From: Burkholderia plantarii | GTDB lineage: Bacteria > Pseudomonadota > Gammaproteobacteria > Burkholderiales > Burkholderiaceae | Length of the DNA stretch: 64,000 nt | Assembly: GCF_001411805.1 (NCBI RefSeq) | Contig: NZ_CP007213.1 | Span: forward strand, 930,001-994,000 | Direction of reading: 5' to 3' | In this document: piece after piece, positions 62,666 to 64,000 of the stretch | Numbering within the stretch: position 1 is the stretch's first letter | How the letters are laid out: each line of letters begins with the position of its first letter | The notes under the pieces: model-generated | Told to the model about the DNA's origin: nothing | Database searches by the model: none | What the model saw: only the letters and a program-made list of their open reading frames with translations | Position numbers and translations under genes: made by a program

Positions 62666-63484
62666 TCAGTAGCCGGGCGACGAGGCGGGCGGTGCCTCGT
62701 CCGGGCCGGCCGGCGAGGGGGCGCGAAAGCGCGCGAGCGCGCCGTCGAGCGCGTCGCGCAGCAGCACGATGTCGATCGCCACGGCCACGAAGCTCGCGCC
62801 CCATTCGAGGTAGCGGCGCGCCGCGTCCTCGGCCGGTGCGAGGATGCCGGCGGCCTTGCCGGCCGCGCGCGAGACCTCGATGATGTGGCGGATCGCCTGC
62901 TGCACGGTGGGGTGGCCGGCGTTGTCGGGATGGCCGAGCGCGATCGACAGGTCGGCCGGCCCGATGAAGAGGCCGTGGACGCCCTCGGTCGCGGCGATCG
63001 CCTCGACGTTCTCGAGCCCGGCGCGCGATTCGATCTGCACGGTCAGGCACAGCGCCTCGTCGGCGCGCGCCAGGTAGTCGCCCACCCGGCCCCAGCGCGT
63101 GGCGCGCGTGAGCGCGCCGCCGATGCCGCGAATCCCGTGCGGCGGGTAGCGCATCGCGCGCACCAGCGCGGCGGCCTGCTCGGCCGTCTCCACCATCGGC
63201 ACCATCAGCGTGGTGGCGCCCACGTCGAGCAGCTGCTTGATCAGCGCCGGATCGTGGTTGACGGTGCGCACCACGGCGCGCGTGCGGTACGGCGCGACCG
63301 CCTGCAACTGCTGCAGCACGGTGGCCACCGAATTCGGCGCGTGTTCGCCGTCGATCAGCATCCAGTCGTAGCCGGTCTGCGCGATGATCTCGGTCGCGTA
63401 GCTGCTCGCGAAGCTGTTCCAGGTGCCGAGCTGCGGCGTGTGCCCGGCGAGCGCGTGTTTGAACGGGTTGTCCAGCGGGTTCAT
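62666..63484 (-). CDS. rhmA: 2-keto-3-deoxy-L-rhamnonate aldolase
   Basis: The 272-residue class II aldolase of the HpcH/HpaI family splits 2-keto-3-deoxy-L-rhamnonate into pyruvate and L-lactaldehyde. It closely follows E. coli RhmA: SGYDW-like TGYDWMLIDGEHAPNSV, QLQAVAPY, GATTLMVPMVETAEQA, MRYPPHGIRGIGGALTRATR, GVHGLFIGPADLSIALGHPD and AAGKAAGILA. Metal ligands are the Glu and Asp in QIES and GPADLS. It is flanked by the dehydratase (82-base gap) and lactaldehyde dehydrogenase genes, the same pathway. Cytoplasmic. Confidence 0.94.
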   Translation of the reverse strand: MNPLDNPFKHALAGHTPQLGTWNSFASSYATEIIAQTGYDWMLIDGEHAPNSVATVLQQLQAVAPYRTRAVVRTVNHDPALIKQLLDVGATTLMVPMVETAEQAAALVRAMRYPPHGIRGIGGALTRATRWGRVGDYLARADEALCLTVQIESRAGLENVEAIAATEGVHGLFIGPADLSIALGHPDNAGHPTVQQAIRHIIEVSRAAGKAAGILAPAEDAARRYLEWGASFVAVAIDIVLLRDALDGALARFRAPSPAGPDEAPPASSPGY

Positions 63485-63565
63485 CGATTCGTCTCCGAAG
63501 AAGGCAGGGCGCCACGCGGCGGGCCGTGGCTCGATGCCGGGCGCGCGTGGCTCGGTGCGCGAGGC

Positions 63566-64000
63566 TCAGTGCGTGTACGGCCGTTCGAGCTGGCAGTCCG
63601 GGTTGAGCCGCACCCCGAAGCCGGGCTTGTCGAGCGCCGACGCGCGCATCCGCCCGCGCTCCGGCACCGGCTCGTCGAGCAGCTGCGGATGGAACATCGG
63701 CACGACCTGGTCGGCCTGCGGCGCCATCATCAGGAACTCGGCGAACGGGCTATTGTGGCGCGTGATCACGAAGTGGTAACTGTAGACCGACGAGCCGTGC
63801 GGCACCACCAGCGCGCCGTGCGCGTCGGCCAGCGCCGAGATCTTCTGCAGTTCGGTCACGCCGCCGCACCAGCCCACGTCCGGCTGCAGCACGTCGCAGC
63901 AGCCCATCTCGAGCAGCAGGCGAAAGCCCCAGCGCGTGGCCTCGTGCTCGCCGGTGTTGACCAGCATGCCGGGCGGCACGGCCTGGCGCAGCGCGGCATA
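63566..64000 (-). CDS. rhmD: L-rhamnonate dehydratase (C-terminal part; 5' end outside window)
   Basis: The visible 145 residues form the end of an enolase-superfamily (mandelate racemase-like) dehydratase. They follow E. coli RhmD closely: PPGMLVNTGEHEATRWGF, CDVLQPDVGWCGGVTELQKI, LVVPHGSSVYSYHFVIT and DKPGFGVRLNPDCQLERPY. The metal-binding Glu in GEHE and the general-base His in PHGSS are visible. The enzyme turns L-rhamnonate into 2-keto-3-deoxy-L-rhamnonate, substrate of the adjacent aldolase. The frame continues to the window edge, so the start is not seen. Confidence 0.94.
   Translation of the reverse strand, partial: YAALRQAVPPGMLVNTGEHEATRWGFRLLLEMGCCDVLQPDVGWCGGVTELQKISALADAHGALVVPHGSSVYSYHFVITRHNSPFAEFLMMAPQADQVVPMFHPQLLDEPVPERGRMRASALDKPGFGVRLNPDCQLERPYTH

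Overview
The window is high-GC DNA whose gene families and codon bias fit a Burkholderiaceae bacterium, most likely Burkholderia sensu stricto (inference from protein resemblance only; no rRNA or housekeeping marker is present). The gene mix (Rhs toxin, type I secretion, several regulators, porins, sugar-acid catabolism) looks like a secondary chromosome or accessory segment.

Layout. 0-9 kb is an accessory, partly decayed region. It holds a 5'-truncated duplicated-domain protein, an IS3-family relic, and a large Rhs polymorphic toxin whose C-terminal tip looks like a nucleic-acid deaminase. An Imm10-like immunity gene follows, then a broken SUKH-like second immunity gene interrupted by an IS5-family and an IS407-like element. 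All three transposase remnants carry a nonsense codon. 9-19.3 kb is a type I secretion island: a small membrane protein, a 1529-residue repeat-rich protein with a C-terminal zinc-metallopeptidase domain, an HlyB-type ABC exporter, an HlyD adaptor and a TolC-type outer-membrane channel. 19.4-22.2 kb encodes a NarL-type two-component system. 22.5-28.7 kb has a phosphoesterase/phospholipase C family enzyme, an AraC regulator and a winged-helix/STAND ATPase regulator.

28.7-34.9 kb contains a b-type cytochrome and a divergent cheV/chemoreceptor pair. This pair is bracketed by two degraded tyrosine-recombinase fragments. 34.9-44.1 kb is a same-strand metabolic cluster: Tat-exported alpha/beta hydrolase, YcaC-like hydrolase, YtcJ-like amidohydrolase, DoxX, a degenerate HD-domain protein, XapX, DUF1275, an exported VOC protein, an AlgE-type porin and a small protein. 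A second STAND regulator, paralogous to the one at 26-28.7 kb, faces it. 47.3-52.3 kb has two unknown genes, a sirtuin, and a chemoreceptor behind a convincing sigma-28-type promoter.

53.0-61.0 kb is a probable Fur-controlled iron-uptake operon: OprB porin, exported beta-propeller protein, Tat-exported DyP peroxidase (EfeB-like) and an FbpABC-type ferric transporter. 61.1-64.0 kb (minus strand) encodes non-phosphorylative L-rhamnose catabolism: L-rhamnonate dehydratase (cut by the window end), 2-keto-3-deoxy-L-rhamnonate aldolase and lactaldehyde dehydrogenase.

The most interesting items are the deaminase-type Rhs toxin with its eroded immunity locus, the self-contained type I secretion island with near-identical 501-bp repeats and an unusual HExxHxxGxxD protease, and the uncharacterised 35-44 kb cluster with an HD protein that has lost its HD dyad.
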